Assembly: GCF_002021815.1 (NCBI RefSeq)
Contig: NZ_CP019952.1
Span: forward strand, 1,023,001 to 1,087,000
DNA length: 64,000 bases
Reading direction: 5' to 3'
From: Pseudomonas parafulva
Lineage (GTDB): Bacteria > Pseudomonadota > Gammaproteobacteria > Pseudomonadales > Pseudomonadaceae
The translations under genes and the position numbers were made by a program. Each line of letters starts with the position of its first letter. Position 1 is the first letter of the stretch. This document shows, one piece after another, positions 53,321 through 61,844 of the stretch. The notes beneath the pieces were generated by a model, which ran no database searches, had not been told where the DNA came from, and saw nothing but the letters and a program-made list of their open reading frames with translations.

Positions 53321-55732
53321 TTACTCGGCGAGTTTGTAGGCGATGATGTAGTCGCCCATCTTGGTGCCCAGCGAGCCGTGACCGCCGGCCACGATCAGCA
53401 CGTACTGCTTGCCGTCCTTGCCGGTGTAGGTCATTGGAGTGGCCTGGCCGCCTGCTGGCAGGCGGGCTTTCCACAATTCCTTGCCGTTGTTGACGTCATA
53501 GGCGCGCAGGTACTGGTCCAGCGTACCGCTCAGGAAGCCTACGCCGCCGGCGGTGACGATCGAGCCGCCCATGCTGGGTACGCCAACCGGCAGGCCGATC
53601 GGCACCGGCGTGCTGTCGCGGGTGGTGCCGTTCTTGTGCTTCCAGACCACCTTGTTGGTGAACAGGTCGATGGCGGCTACATAGCCCCAGGCAGGCGCCT
53701 GGCACGGCACGCCCAGCGGCGACATGAACGGGTGCATGGTCACGGCATAAGGTGCGCCGGTGTTCGGTTGCACGCCGCTGGTCTCGCTCTCACGCTTGCT
53801 ACCGTCAGCAACCTGCTCACGGGGGATCATCTTGGAGACGAACGCCATGTAGTTGGGCGATGTGAACAGCAGTTGGCGCACCGGGTCGACCGAGACACTG
53901 CCCCAGTTGAACACACCTACGTTGCCTGGGTAGATCAGCGAGCCCTGCTCGGACGGCGGGGTGTACTGGCCTTCGTAGCGCAGTTCGCGGAACTGGATGC
54001 GGCACAGCATCTGGTCGAACGGCGTGGCGCCCCACATGGCCTGTTCGGTCAGCTCAGGGCCGAGCAGATTGAGGTCCGAACGGGCCTGAGTTGGCGAGGT
54101 GTGATCGCCCTTGACCGCGCCTTGTGGCGTCGGGATTTCACGGATCGGCACGATCGGCGTACCGTCACGACGGTCCAGCACGTACAGGCTGCCCTGCTTG
54201 GTCGGCACGATGACCGCTGGCTTGACGCCATCGTCGGTCTTCAGCGATACCAGGGTAGGCTGGCTGCCCACGTCCATGTCCCACAGGTCATGGTGGGTGA
54301 ACTGGTAGTTCCAGCGTGCCTTGCCGGTCGCCAGGTCCAGTGCGACCACGCCGGCGCTGTATTTCTCGGCGCCTGGCGTACGGTCAGCACCCCATTGGTC
54401 CGGCGTCTGGTTGCCCAGTGGCAGGTAGATCATGCCCAGGTCTTCGTCGACGCTGGCAATCGACCACATGTTGGCCGAGTTGCGGCTGTACATCTTGCCC
54501 GGTGCCAGTGGTGCGGTGTCGTCGGGGTTGTTGCTGTCCCAGTTCCACACCAGGCGGCCGTCGTGTACGTCGTAGGCGCGGATCACGCCGGACGGCTCGC
54601 TGGTCGATTCGTTGTCGGTCACGTGACCGCCAATGATCACCAGATCGCGAGTGATGGCCACAGGCGACGTGGAGTAGTAGCCACCTGGCGTGAATGGCCC
54701 AAGACCGGTGGTCAGGTCGACGCTGCCCTGGTTGGCAAAGCCTTCGCAGACCTTGCCGTTGTCGGCATTGATGGCGATCAGGCGTGCGTCGGCAGTTGGC
54801 AGATAAAGACGGCGCGGGCAGGCCTGAGCCACGGCCTTGCCAGCCTCGCTGATAGTAGGCGCAGGGCTACCGTCAAGGCTTACGTAGCGGTTTTCGTCAT
54901 AGTACGAAACGCCACGGCAAGTCATGTGGGCGAAACCCTTGAAGGTGCCTACCGGGCTTTTGATCTGCGGGTCGTAGCGCCAGATTTCAGCACCGGTATC
55001 CGGATCCAAGGCCAGCACGCGGCTGTGCGCGGTGCAGGCATAGAGCATGCCGTTGGCCTTGAGCGGCGTGTTTTCGTTGGTCAGTTCCACCGGGTCGTTG
55101 TCACTGGGCAAATCGCCGGTGCGGATACGCCAGGCCTCTTCAAGGCGATGGGCGTTTTGCGCGGTGATCTGGCGCAGCGGTGAGTAACGGTCGCCGTGCT
55201 CGGTGCGGCCGTAGGCATGCCACTCGCCGTCGGGCATGGCCGGGGCGGTGCTGGCCATTTCGCTGGTGTCGCGACCCAGTTCGCCATACACCTCACCGGG
55301 GTGGGTGAACTGACTGGCGACGGCGCAGGCACCCGAAGCCACCACGGCAACGGTGAGCAGCGCCGTGTTGGCTTTGCTGGCTGGCCCGATCAACGGGCGG
55401 CGCGACCAGGGCAGCAACAGCACCACGCCGATGGCGAACCAGAGGGCCAGACGCGGCACCAGTTGCCACCAGTCCAGGCCCACTTCGAGCAGTGCCCAGA
55501 CCGTACTGCCCAACAATACGACGGCGTAGACACCCAGGCCGATACGGCGCTGGGCCAGCAGCAGGGCGCCAGACACGGCAAAGCCGATGCCGGCGATCAG
55601 GTAATACAGCGACCCGCCCACCTGACTCAACTTGATGCCGCCGGCCAGCAGTGCCAGCCCCATCAACAACAGCAGGACGCCGATCAGGCGGGGGAGCCAG
55701 CGGCTTCCCGTTTTGGCACCTTCAGTGCTCAT
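53321..55732 (-). CDS. gcd: Membrane PQQ-dependent glucose dehydrogenase
   Basis: An 803-residue protein, the usual length. Five membrane segments in the first 150 residues (LIGVLLLLMGLALLAGGI onward) bind ubiquinone, and the rest is an eight-bladed PQQ propeller facing the periplasm (WHAYGRTEHGDRYSPLRQI, RLIAINADNGKVC, YVLDRRDGTPIVPI, VPSMGGSIVTAGGVGF). It oxidises glucose to gluconate in the periplasm. It follows oprB after 27 bases on the same strand; GGAG precedes the ATG. Confidence 0.97.
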   Translation of the reverse strand: MSTEGAKTGSRWLPRLIGVLLLLMGLALLAGGIKLSQVGGSLYYLIAGIGFAVSGALLLAQRRIGLGVYAVVLLGSTVWALLEVGLDWWQLVPRLALWFAIGVVLLLPWSRRPLIGPASKANTALLTVAVVASGACAVASQFTHPGEVYGELGRDTSEMASTAPAMPDGEWHAYGRTEHGDRYSPLRQITAQNAHRLEEAWRIRTGDLPSDNDPVELTNENTPLKANGMLYACTAHSRVLALDPDTGAEIWRYDPQIKSPVGTFKGFAHMTCRGVSYYDENRYVSLDGSPAPTISEAGKAVAQACPRRLYLPTADARLIAINADNGKVCEGFANQGSVDLTTGLGPFTPGGYYSTSPVAITRDLVIIGGHVTDNESTSEPSGVIRAYDVHDGRLVWNWDSNNPDDTAPLAPGKMYSRNSANMWSIASVDEDLGMIYLPLGNQTPDQWGADRTPGAEKYSAGVVALDLATGKARWNYQFTHHDLWDMDVGSQPTLVSLKTDDGVKPAVIVPTKQGSLYVLDRRDGTPIVPIREIPTPQGAVKGDHTSPTQARSDLNLLGPELTEQAMWGATPFDQMLCRIQFRELRYEGQYTPPSEQGSLIYPGNVGVFNWGSVSVDPVRQLLFTSPNYMAFVSKMIPREQVADGSKRESETSGVQPNTGAPYAVTMHPFMSPLGVPCQAPAWGYVAAIDLFTNKVVWKHKNGTTRDSTPVPIGLPVGVPSMGGSIVTAGGVGFLSGTLDQYLRAYDVNNGKELWKARLPAGGQATPMTYTGKDGKQYVLIVAGGHGSLGTKMGDYIIAYKLAE

Positions 55733-55759
55733 CGCATGTTCTCCGTTTGGTATGTGTTT

Positions 55760-57094
55760 TTAGAAAGTGCTTTGAATCTTCAAGCCGCCGACCAGGGCGT
55801 TGTCGACCTGCGACACGCCTCCGGGGTGGCGGATGTATTGCAGGTTAGGTCGCACCGTGAGCCAGTCGGCAAGATGGATGCCGTAATACAGCTCAGCGCT
55901 GTATTCGGTGTCCTGTACGGGTAAGAAGCCTGGGTTGTCATAGTCGTAAAGCCCAGCGGCCTTGTTGGCCAGCCGAGCATTCTTGCGATAGGCCGGGTTG
56001 ACATGCACACGGGCGATTGCAAGGCCGATGTCGTCCTTGGCCCGCCTGTCGAACGGCCCTTTGAATACCAGTCCAGCCTGCACATAGTTGTCGATGGCAT
56101 TGGTTTTCTTGTCATGCATCGTGGCGTTGGCGAATACGCTCAAACCACGCCAGCCGTCCGATGCCAGCGCAGTCACCTGCTGCTGGGCGCCCAGCCACAC
56201 GCCGTGCTTGCTTGAGCTGCTGCGGTAGGCGGCACCGCTGATCGCTGCCGCCTGCCCGTCGTTATCCTTGAGTACATCGCTTGCCTTGGCATTACTGTAG
56301 TAGTACCCGGCGCGATATTCCCCCTTCATGCCTTTGATGCGCGGGCTCCACACCAGTTCGATTGGCATGACGGCGCCCTGGGTGCCACTGCCGCTGAGTT
56401 TGAAGCCGTTGCCCGAATCCAGGTTGGACGGGTTCTGCTCGAATACGCCAACCTGGGCGAAGAGGCTGTCGCTGAGGTTGTAACGCACGCGCAAGGCCCA
56501 CTGGCTGACGGGCCAGTTGTACCAGATGCCGCCTACCCAGTTGCCCACCTGAGAGCCACAGAAGGCCAGGTTCTGGAAGTCGCAGGGGAAGCTATTGAAG
56601 TCTTCGCCTTCGCCAAAGCGGCCAAACTTGACGTCCAGCGCGCCGTCGAAATAGTTCTGCTTGACCCATAGCTGCGTCAGGCGCCAAGTCTGGCCGCGGC
56701 CCCATACCTCCTGCGCCGAGGTGAAGCCACCCACGCGGGGGTCATTGATGCGGTCGTTGCTGATGTTCTGGCCGTGGCGCTCGGTGACCGTGAGCTGGAA
56801 TTCGGCGTCGTGCCAGCCGAAGATCTTTTCCAGGTCCATGTGGCTGCCGAAGGTGAACTGATCACTGTAGCGGGCAGTGCGGTCGTGGCCGTAGCCACCG
56901 CGCAGGTTGCTACCCATTTCGCCTGTGTAGCCCAAGGTGAAGTCGTAACCCTGGTCAAGCAAGGCGGTACGGTGCCCGGCCCAGTCACCAAACATCCAGG
57001 GAGAGTCACTGGCAAATGGCTCGTTGGCATGGGCTGCGTTGGCCAGGGTCGCCAGGGCGAGGCCGAGGTAGCAGGATTTTGGCAGTTGAAGCAT
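55760..57094 (-). CDS. oprB: Carbohydrate-selective porin OprB
   Basis: A 444-residue outer-membrane porin with signal peptide (LGLALATLANAAHANEP). SPWMFGDWAGHRTALLDQGYDFTLGYTGEMG is the OprB family start, and the protein ends with a phenylalanine (KIQSTF) as barrel proteins do. It admits glucose and related sugars. Its place directly ahead of gcd links uptake to periplasmic oxidation. Confidence 0.94.
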   Translation of the reverse strand: MLQLPKSCYLGLALATLANAAHANEPFASDSPWMFGDWAGHRTALLDQGYDFTLGYTGEMGSNLRGGYGHDRTARYSDQFTFGSHMDLEKIFGWHDAEFQLTVTERHGQNISNDRINDPRVGGFTSAQEVWGRGQTWRLTQLWVKQNYFDGALDVKFGRFGEGEDFNSFPCDFQNLAFCGSQVGNWVGGIWYNWPVSQWALRVRYNLSDSLFAQVGVFEQNPSNLDSGNGFKLSGSGTQGAVMPIELVWSPRIKGMKGEYRAGYYYSNAKASDVLKDNDGQAAAISGAAYRSSSSKHGVWLGAQQQVTALASDGWRGLSVFANATMHDKKTNAIDNYVQAGLVFKGPFDRRAKDDIGLAIARVHVNPAYRKNARLANKAAGLYDYDNPGFLPVQDTEYSAELYYGIHLADWLTVRPNLQYIRHPGGVSQVDNALVGGLKIQSTF

Positions 57095-57256
57095 GAGGTA
57101 GCGCTATCTTCTGGTTGTTGGAAAAACGGCAAGCGCATCGACAGGCAGCCCTGGCAATGGGTTGACGAAAAAGGGGGTTGGGTGAAGCGATTCAGCTTGC
57201 GGCGGGGAGGATATAGGGTAAAGCGCGGGAAAAAAAGACAAAATGTCGCAGTGCAT

Positions 57257-57275
57257 TGTTACCCCTTGAGTAACA
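57257..57275. promoter_or_regulatory. Inverted repeat upstream of oprB, possible operator
   Basis: TGTTAC, 7 bases, GTAACA, about 165 bases before the oprB start and 60 beyond the TonB-receptor stop. No U-run follows on either strand. Which regulator would bind is not clear. Confidence 0.35.
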
Positions 57276-57333
57276 GTGCGGCTGAATGGGGCGGATGACG
57301 CCCCATGCGTCCCATCATGGCGAGCGGGCTACC

Positions 57334-59373
57334 TCAGAAGGTGGTGCGCAGGCCGACTTCCACGCTTCGTCCCGGCGCAGGTGCGATATCGCGCAGGATC
57401 GAGCTGGCATAACGCACCGTCTGATCCGTCAGGTTCTCGCCACGCACGAATGCCAGCCACTGGCTGTGGCCCACGTCGAAGCGATACCCCACGCTGGCGC
57501 CCAGGGTGGTATAGCCATCGGTGCGGGTTTCATTGGCCGGCTTGCGGTGTTGAGCGGCGGCGTGCTCAACGTCCACCCGCGCCTGCCAGCGGTCAAGCTC
57601 CCACACCAGCCCGCTGTTCAAGCGCAACGGTGCGATTCGTGGCAGGGGCTCGCCGGAATCGAGGTTCTTGGCACGGGTATAGTCACCCGACAGCTCAAGC
57701 GCAAAGCTGCCATAGCGGTTCTGCGCCAACTGCCACCGGTCTTGCGCTTCGATGCCGTAGAAGCGGGCTCGAACACCTTGGTACTGGTATTCGGGAATGC
57801 CGTCATGGTCATGATCATGGTCTTCGCCTTCATGCTCATGATCGTGACCTTCGCGCAGGTTGCCGGTGCCGATCAGGCCGATATAGTTGCGAAAATGGCT
57901 GTAGAAAACGCCCACGCTGCCTTTGTGCGTGCCGTTGTCAAAGCGCAGTGCCAAGTCCCCCGAGAACGCTTTTTCCTTGCTCAGGCTGGCATCGCCCACT
58001 TCATAGGCACCGGTGGCCACATGCGCGCCGTTGGCATAGAGCTCATAAAAGGTGGGCGCCCGCTCGGTGTAGCCCAGGTTGGCGGCGAGCGACCAGATCG
58101 AGTCAAGTTGATACACGGCGCCCGACGACAGGCTAAAGGCATTGAAGCTACTGGCGCTGTCGGCTTCTGCAAACTGCGCGTTACCCTTGCCGTCCGGGTC
58201 GACGCGGGTGTGTTCCATCCGAGCCCCGAGGCTCAAGTCCAACCGATCAGTGGCGTGCCATTGCTCCAGCAAGAACAGTGCAAAGGTGTCGGTATCGGTA
58301 TGCGGCACGAACGCTTCTTCGCCCAGGGCTGAGAATTCGTTGCGGCTGACTTGCGCGCCCAGCACGCCTTCGACGGGACCCAGGGGTTGGTGGCGGGCCT
58401 CGACACGGGCCTCGTAGCCCTTGTTCTTGAACGTGGTGTGGACTTCGCCTTCTTCGATTTCACGGTGCTGGTAATCGGTATACCCGGCATCGAGCTTCAC
58501 CGAGCTGAACGGGCCGTCCAGGTCGCGAAACTGCGAGGCGAAAGCATAGTGGTCCTGCTCCATGTCCAGCCGAACGCCGGGCTCGGCCACCGAACCGTAG
58601 TTACTGTCATAACGGCTGTAGGACAGGCCAGCATAACCGTGGTCCCAGTGATAGGCACCGCCCAGCGCGCCGCCGTCCTGGCGACCGTCGCTGTTTTCCA
58701 GGCGATGCTTGCTGCCTGGGGTGTCGGCATCGCGTACCTGAGCGCTGCGAGCAAAGCCTGGGATGCGCAAGTCATTGTACTGACGGGCATTGGCATCCAC
58801 GTGCAAAGCGAAGGCGCCGTTGCCGGCCTCCAGCTTGCCGGCACTGCTGCGTGTGGTGTCGGCGCCACCGTAGCGCAACTCGCCGGCTCCCTGGATGCCG
58901 TCGATAGGGGTATCAGGAATGCGGTTGTCGAACGTGTTCACCACGCCACCAATGGCATTGCCACCATACAGCAGGGCAGCGGGGCCCCGGACGATCTCGA
59001 TGCGTTCGACGGTGACGGGGTCAAGGGGCACGGCGTGGTCGTAGGACAACGACGAGGCATCCAGCGCGCCTACGCCATTGCGCAGCAGGCGAATGCGATC
59101 CCCGTCCAGGCCTCGGATGATCGGGCGGCTGGCCCCTGGCCCGAACCAAGTGGAGGCCACACCTGGCTGTCGGTTCAGGGTTTCCCCCAGGCTGCTGTGC
59201 TGTTGTTGCAGCAGGTCGGTGCCTTCCAGCACCGTGCTGGGGCTGGCCAACTGGGCGCTGCCTAGCGGGTTGGCAGTGATGACTTGGGGCGAAAGTTCAA
59301 CCCCCTGACTGTAGGAGGTGACCATGCAAAGTGCGAGTGCAAGCGGAGACAGGCGAAGCGGTGAGTGCACCAT
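57334..59373 (-). CDS. TonB-dependent receptor, zinc-uptake (ZnuD-like) type
   Basis: A 679-residue outer-membrane receptor with signal peptide. The plug domain has SSLGETLNRQPGVASTWFGPGASRPIIRGLDG, and the barrel ends GRSVEVGLRTTF. A loop coded at 57800-57856 is His/Asp-rich (EGHDHEHEGEDHDHDHDG), as in ZnuD-type zinc receptors, and a second HHxx-like pair is absent. A Zur box lies 33 bases upstream of the ATG. It should import zinc with TonB energy when zinc is scarce. Confidence 0.88.
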   Translation of the reverse strand: MVHSPLRLSPLALALCMVTSYSQGVELSPQVITANPLGSAQLASPSTVLEGTDLLQQQHSSLGETLNRQPGVASTWFGPGASRPIIRGLDGDRIRLLRNGVGALDASSLSYDHAVPLDPVTVERIEIVRGPAALLYGGNAIGGVVNTFDNRIPDTPIDGIQGAGELRYGGADTTRSSAGKLEAGNGAFALHVDANARQYNDLRIPGFARSAQVRDADTPGSKHRLENSDGRQDGGALGGAYHWDHGYAGLSYSRYDSNYGSVAEPGVRLDMEQDHYAFASQFRDLDGPFSSVKLDAGYTDYQHREIEEGEVHTTFKNKGYEARVEARHQPLGPVEGVLGAQVSRNEFSALGEEAFVPHTDTDTFALFLLEQWHATDRLDLSLGARMEHTRVDPDGKGNAQFAEADSASSFNAFSLSSGAVYQLDSIWSLAANLGYTERAPTFYELYANGAHVATGAYEVGDASLSKEKAFSGDLALRFDNGTHKGSVGVFYSHFRNYIGLIGTGNLREGHDHEHEGEDHDHDHDGIPEYQYQGVRARFYGIEAQDRWQLAQNRYGSFALELSGDYTRAKNLDSGEPLPRIAPLRLNSGLVWELDRWQARVDVEHAAAQHRKPANETRTDGYTTLGASVGYRFDVGHSQWLAFVRGENLTDQTVRYASSILRDIAPAPGRSVEVGLRTTF

Positions 59374-59405
59374 GAGCTGTAGCGATCCTTGGCAGAGATG
59401 TTAAT

Positions 59406-59420
59406 TGTTACAATATAACA
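59406..59420. promoter_or_regulatory. Zur box
   Basis: TGTTACAATATAACA matches the proteobacterial Zur consensus TGTTATANNATAACA at all but one fixed position. It lies 33 bases upstream of the ZnuD-like gene and about 115 upstream of the divergent VF530 gene. Confidence 0.78.
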
Positions 59421-59533
59421 TCTCTATTTCAGCACAGCCGTGTCCCACGCCGCCAGCCTTATTTGTCCAGCGCAGGGTGCGCGACGATGCCTGCACTGGT
59501 GTAAGGTGCGCATCTTTGTACCGGAGCCTTGGC

Positions 59534-59755
59534 ATGAGCACTGCCCAACACAACGCGTTGCACGGTAAGACCCTCGAGCAGATCCTCACCGAGCTGGTCG
59601 CCCACTATCAATGGCAGGGGCTGGCCGAGCGCATCGATGTGCGCTGCTTCAAGAGCAACCCGACGGTCAAGTCGAGCCTTACCTTTCTGCGCAAGACCCC
59701 ATGGGCCCGCGAGAAGGTCGAGCAGCTGTACATCAAGCTGCAGCGCCAGGCCTGA
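59534..59755 (+). CDS. VF530 (DUF2132) family protein
   Basis: A 73-residue protein. NALHGKTLEQILTELVAHYQWQGLAERIDVRCFKSNPTVKSSLTFLRKTPWAREKVE is nearly the whole VF530 domain, a small helical fold first solved in Vibrio and suggested to bind DNA. The true role is unknown. The next gene begins one base after its stop. Confidence 0.92.
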   Translation: MSTAQHNALHGKTLEQILTELVAHYQWQGLAERIDVRCFKSNPTVKSSLTFLRKTPWAREKVEQLYIKLQRQA

Positions 59756-59756
59756 C

Positions 59757-60380
59757 ATGCGGCGTCACCCGTGGTTGAGCACCCTGGCCATGCTGGGCTG
59801 GCTGGGCCTGAGCGTGCAGGTGTACTTGGTGTTGTGGGGGCGATGGCAGGAGCAGGCGAGCCTGATAGGTGGGCTGATCAACGTGTTCGGCTACTTCACG
59901 GTGCTGACCAATACGCTGGTGGCCACTGTCCTGAGCTACGCCGCATTTGGCCGGGAAGGGGCGAGCAAGCGCTTTTTCCTGTCTCCTGTGGTCAGCTCGG
60001 CAGTGGCGGCGAGCATCGTGCTGGTGGCGTTGGCGTATAGCCTGTTGTTGCGCCATCTGTGGCAGCCGGAGGGTTGGCAATGGTTGGCAGACGAGCTGTT
60101 GCATGACGTCATGCCAGCGCTTTACGTCTTGTATTGGTGGTTCGAGGTGCCCAAGGGGCGGTTACGGCTGCACCACCTTGGGTTATGGGCGTTCTATCCT
60201 GCCGTCTATTTCGCCTATGCGTTGTGGCGCGGCAGTGAGATTGGCGTCTACGCCTATCCTTTCATCGACGTCGCCACCTTGGGGTACGGCCAGGTGATGA
60301 TCAATGCGCTGGGTGTGCTGGCAGGGTTTTGGGCAATCGCCGGGGTGCTGCTCATTCTGGACAGGTGGCGGGCGGGGTGA
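59757..60380 (+). CDS. Pr6Pr family integral membrane protein
   Basis: A 207-residue protein with six predicted membrane helices: TLAMLGWLGLSVQVYLVLWG, FGYFTVLTNTLVATVLSYAA, SSAVAASIVLVALAYSLLL, ELLHDVMPALYVLYWWF, LWAFYPAVYFAYALW and MINALGVLAGFWAIAGVLLIL. The conserved FGYFTVLTN and LLHDVMPALYVLYW blocks identify the Pr6Pr (FAR-17a/AIG1-like) family. Function unknown. It begins one base after the VF530 stop, so they form a pair. Confidence 0.88.
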   Translation: MRRHPWLSTLAMLGWLGLSVQVYLVLWGRWQEQASLIGGLINVFGYFTVLTNTLVATVLSYAAFGREGASKRFFLSPVVSSAVAASIVLVALAYSLLLRHLWQPEGWQWLADELLHDVMPALYVLYWWFEVPKGRLRLHHLGLWAFYPAVYFAYALWRGSEIGVYAYPFIDVATLGYGQVMINALGVLAGFWAIAGVLLILDRWRAG

Positions 60381-60469
60381 GCAAGGGCATGCCGTCATTC
60401 AAGCTTCTCAGGCTGCCCTGGGGTTTGAGCTTCGCAACGAACATTGCCGAGGCGCCGGACCGGCCCCTT

Positions 60470-61231
60470 TCAGTCATCGCTCGCTGAACCTTCCGCGCGC
60501 CAGTAGGCGGCGGCTTTGAGGGCGTCTTGAGCTACGCCTTTGCTGATCAGCAGCGTCTTGACCTCACGCGTCAGGCTCTTTTCCAGCGCCACCCAGGCGT
60601 ACAAGGCCCCTTCGGGTAATGGCAAAGCCTCGACCGTGGCCACCAGGTCGTCCCGCCCCCGTACCGACCAGATCACGTCCACCTGCGCCTGGCTCGGCAA
60701 GGGCTGACGCTCCTGCTCATCGTGAACCTGGATGACGGCCACCACCCGTCGCCCCGCAGGCAGGGCTTCAAGACGGCGGCCGATGGCGGGCAAGGCGGTT
60801 TCATCGCCGATCAGCAGGTAGGCATCGAAAATGTCCGGGACCACCATCGAGGCGCGCGGCCCGGCGATATCCAGGGTTTGCCCCGGTGCCGCTTGCGCCG
60901 CCCAGGTCGAAGCAGGGCCATCGCCGTGCAGCACGAAGTCGATGTCCAGTTCGTTGGCCTGCAAGTCGATGCGCCGGGGGGTGTATTCGCGCATGATGGG
61001 CCGCTCGCCACCTTCCCGACCCAGTGCCCGGGCATCAATGGCTTGCTGCTGCTCGGCAGTCTCGGCAAACAGCAGCTTGATATGGTCATCCGTGCCTAGG
61101 CTGATGAAGCCCTGCAGCTCAGCGCCGCCCAATGTCACGCGCCGCATTCGCGGGGTCAGGTCGGTCACGCGCAGCACGTTCAGGCGGCGCTGGCGAATCT
61201 CGTGGTTGACGCGGTGAATGGCTTCACTCAT
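60470..61231 (-). CDS. Siderophore-interacting protein / NADPH-dependent ferric-chelate reductase
   Basis: From the ATG at 61231 this is 253 residues. The FAD-binding beta-barrel has REYTPRRIDLQANELDIDFVLHGDGPASTWA with the RxYTPR motif, and the NADPH part has YLLIGDETALPAIGRRLEALPAG. This is the ViuB/YqjH family, which reduces ferric siderophores to free iron. E. coli YqjH (NfeF) is repressed by the PadR-like YqjI (NfeR); here a PadR gene overlaps it by 8 bases upstream, so the pair is probably the equivalent. Confidence 0.9.
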   Translation of the reverse strand: MSEAIHRVNHEIRQRRLNVLRVTDLTPRMRRVTLGGAELQGFISLGTDDHIKLLFAETAEQQQAIDARALGREGGERPIMREYTPRRIDLQANELDIDFVLHGDGPASTWAAQAAPGQTLDIAGPRASMVVPDIFDAYLLIGDETALPAIGRRLEALPAGRRVVAVIQVHDEQERQPLPSQAQVDVIWSVRGRDDLVATVEALPLPEGALYAWVALEKSLTREVKTLLISKGVAQDALKAAAYWRAEGSASDD

Positions 61232-61760
61232 CGACGCTCTCCTGGTCAGGGGCATGGGGGCCGCCAGCAATGGCCTTGGCGGTTACGTTGAGCAGGTCGC
61301 GGACTCGCTCGATTTCCTCGGGTGTCCAGCGGCCATGGTGCATGTGCAAGGCGTGGCGCAGATTGCCCACGGCCTCGTGAATCTCAGCAGGGCGGTCGTG
61401 GCCCCGCAGGGCATGCTTGCTGACTTCGATACGCACGCGTAACCCGTCCAGTGCCACGGCCTGCTCGGTCAAGGCGCTGCGACCCGTGTCGGTAATGGTG
61501 TACAGCCGCTTGCTGCCTTGAGGTTGGCCCTGGATGAGTTCGGCCTCCTCCAGAAAGTTGAGCGTGGGATAGATCACACCTGGGCTTGGCGTATAGCTGC
61601 CTTCGAAGCGCTTTTCGATTTGCCTGATCAGGTCGTAACCGTGTCCTGGCTGTTCGCCCAACAGTGAGAGCAGCAGTAGTTTCAGATCGCCCGGGGCGAA
61701 CACCCGAGGGCCGCGTTCGCCGCGGCCGGGTTTGCGTTCGAAGTACTCAGAATCGCGCAT
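61224..61760 (-). CDS. PadR-family repressor (YqjI/NfeR-like)
   Basis: From the ATG at 61760 this is 178 residues. The winged helix reads FAPGDLKLLLLSLLGEQPGHGYDLIRQIEKRF then YTPSPGVIYPTLNFLEEAELIQ, the PadR hallmark, followed by a helical dimerisation domain. E. coli NfeR has a long Cys/His-rich metal-binding front part; this one has only about 20 residues there and no Cys, so metal sensing would have to differ. Cotranscribed with the ferric reductase gene and preceded by a repeated AAGAT operator. Confidence 0.88.
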   Translation of the reverse strand: MRDSEYFERKPGRGERGPRVFAPGDLKLLLLSLLGEQPGHGYDLIRQIEKRFEGSYTPSPGVIYPTLNFLEEAELIQGQPQGSKRLYTITDTGRSALTEQAVALDGLRVRIEVSKHALRGHDRPAEIHEAVGNLRHALHMHHGRWTPEEIERVRDLLNVTAKAIAGGPHAPDQESVDE

Positions 61761-61778
61761 GCTGGAAAGTGCCTGTTT

Positions 61779-61814
61779 AAGATATATCTCAAGATAGTAC
61801 TCAAGATGTATCTT
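61779..61814. promoter_or_regulatory. Probable PadR operator
   Basis: AAGATATATCT (61779-61789) and AGATGTATCTT (61804-61814) are inverted copies with one mismatch, and AAGAT recurs at 61779, 61791 and 61803, exactly 12 bases apart. It starts 19 bases upstream of the PadR ATG, so binding would block the promoter of the two-gene unit. Confidence 0.68.
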
Positions 61815-61844
61815 CGGCAAGCCACAAATGCTGATGATTCTTAT

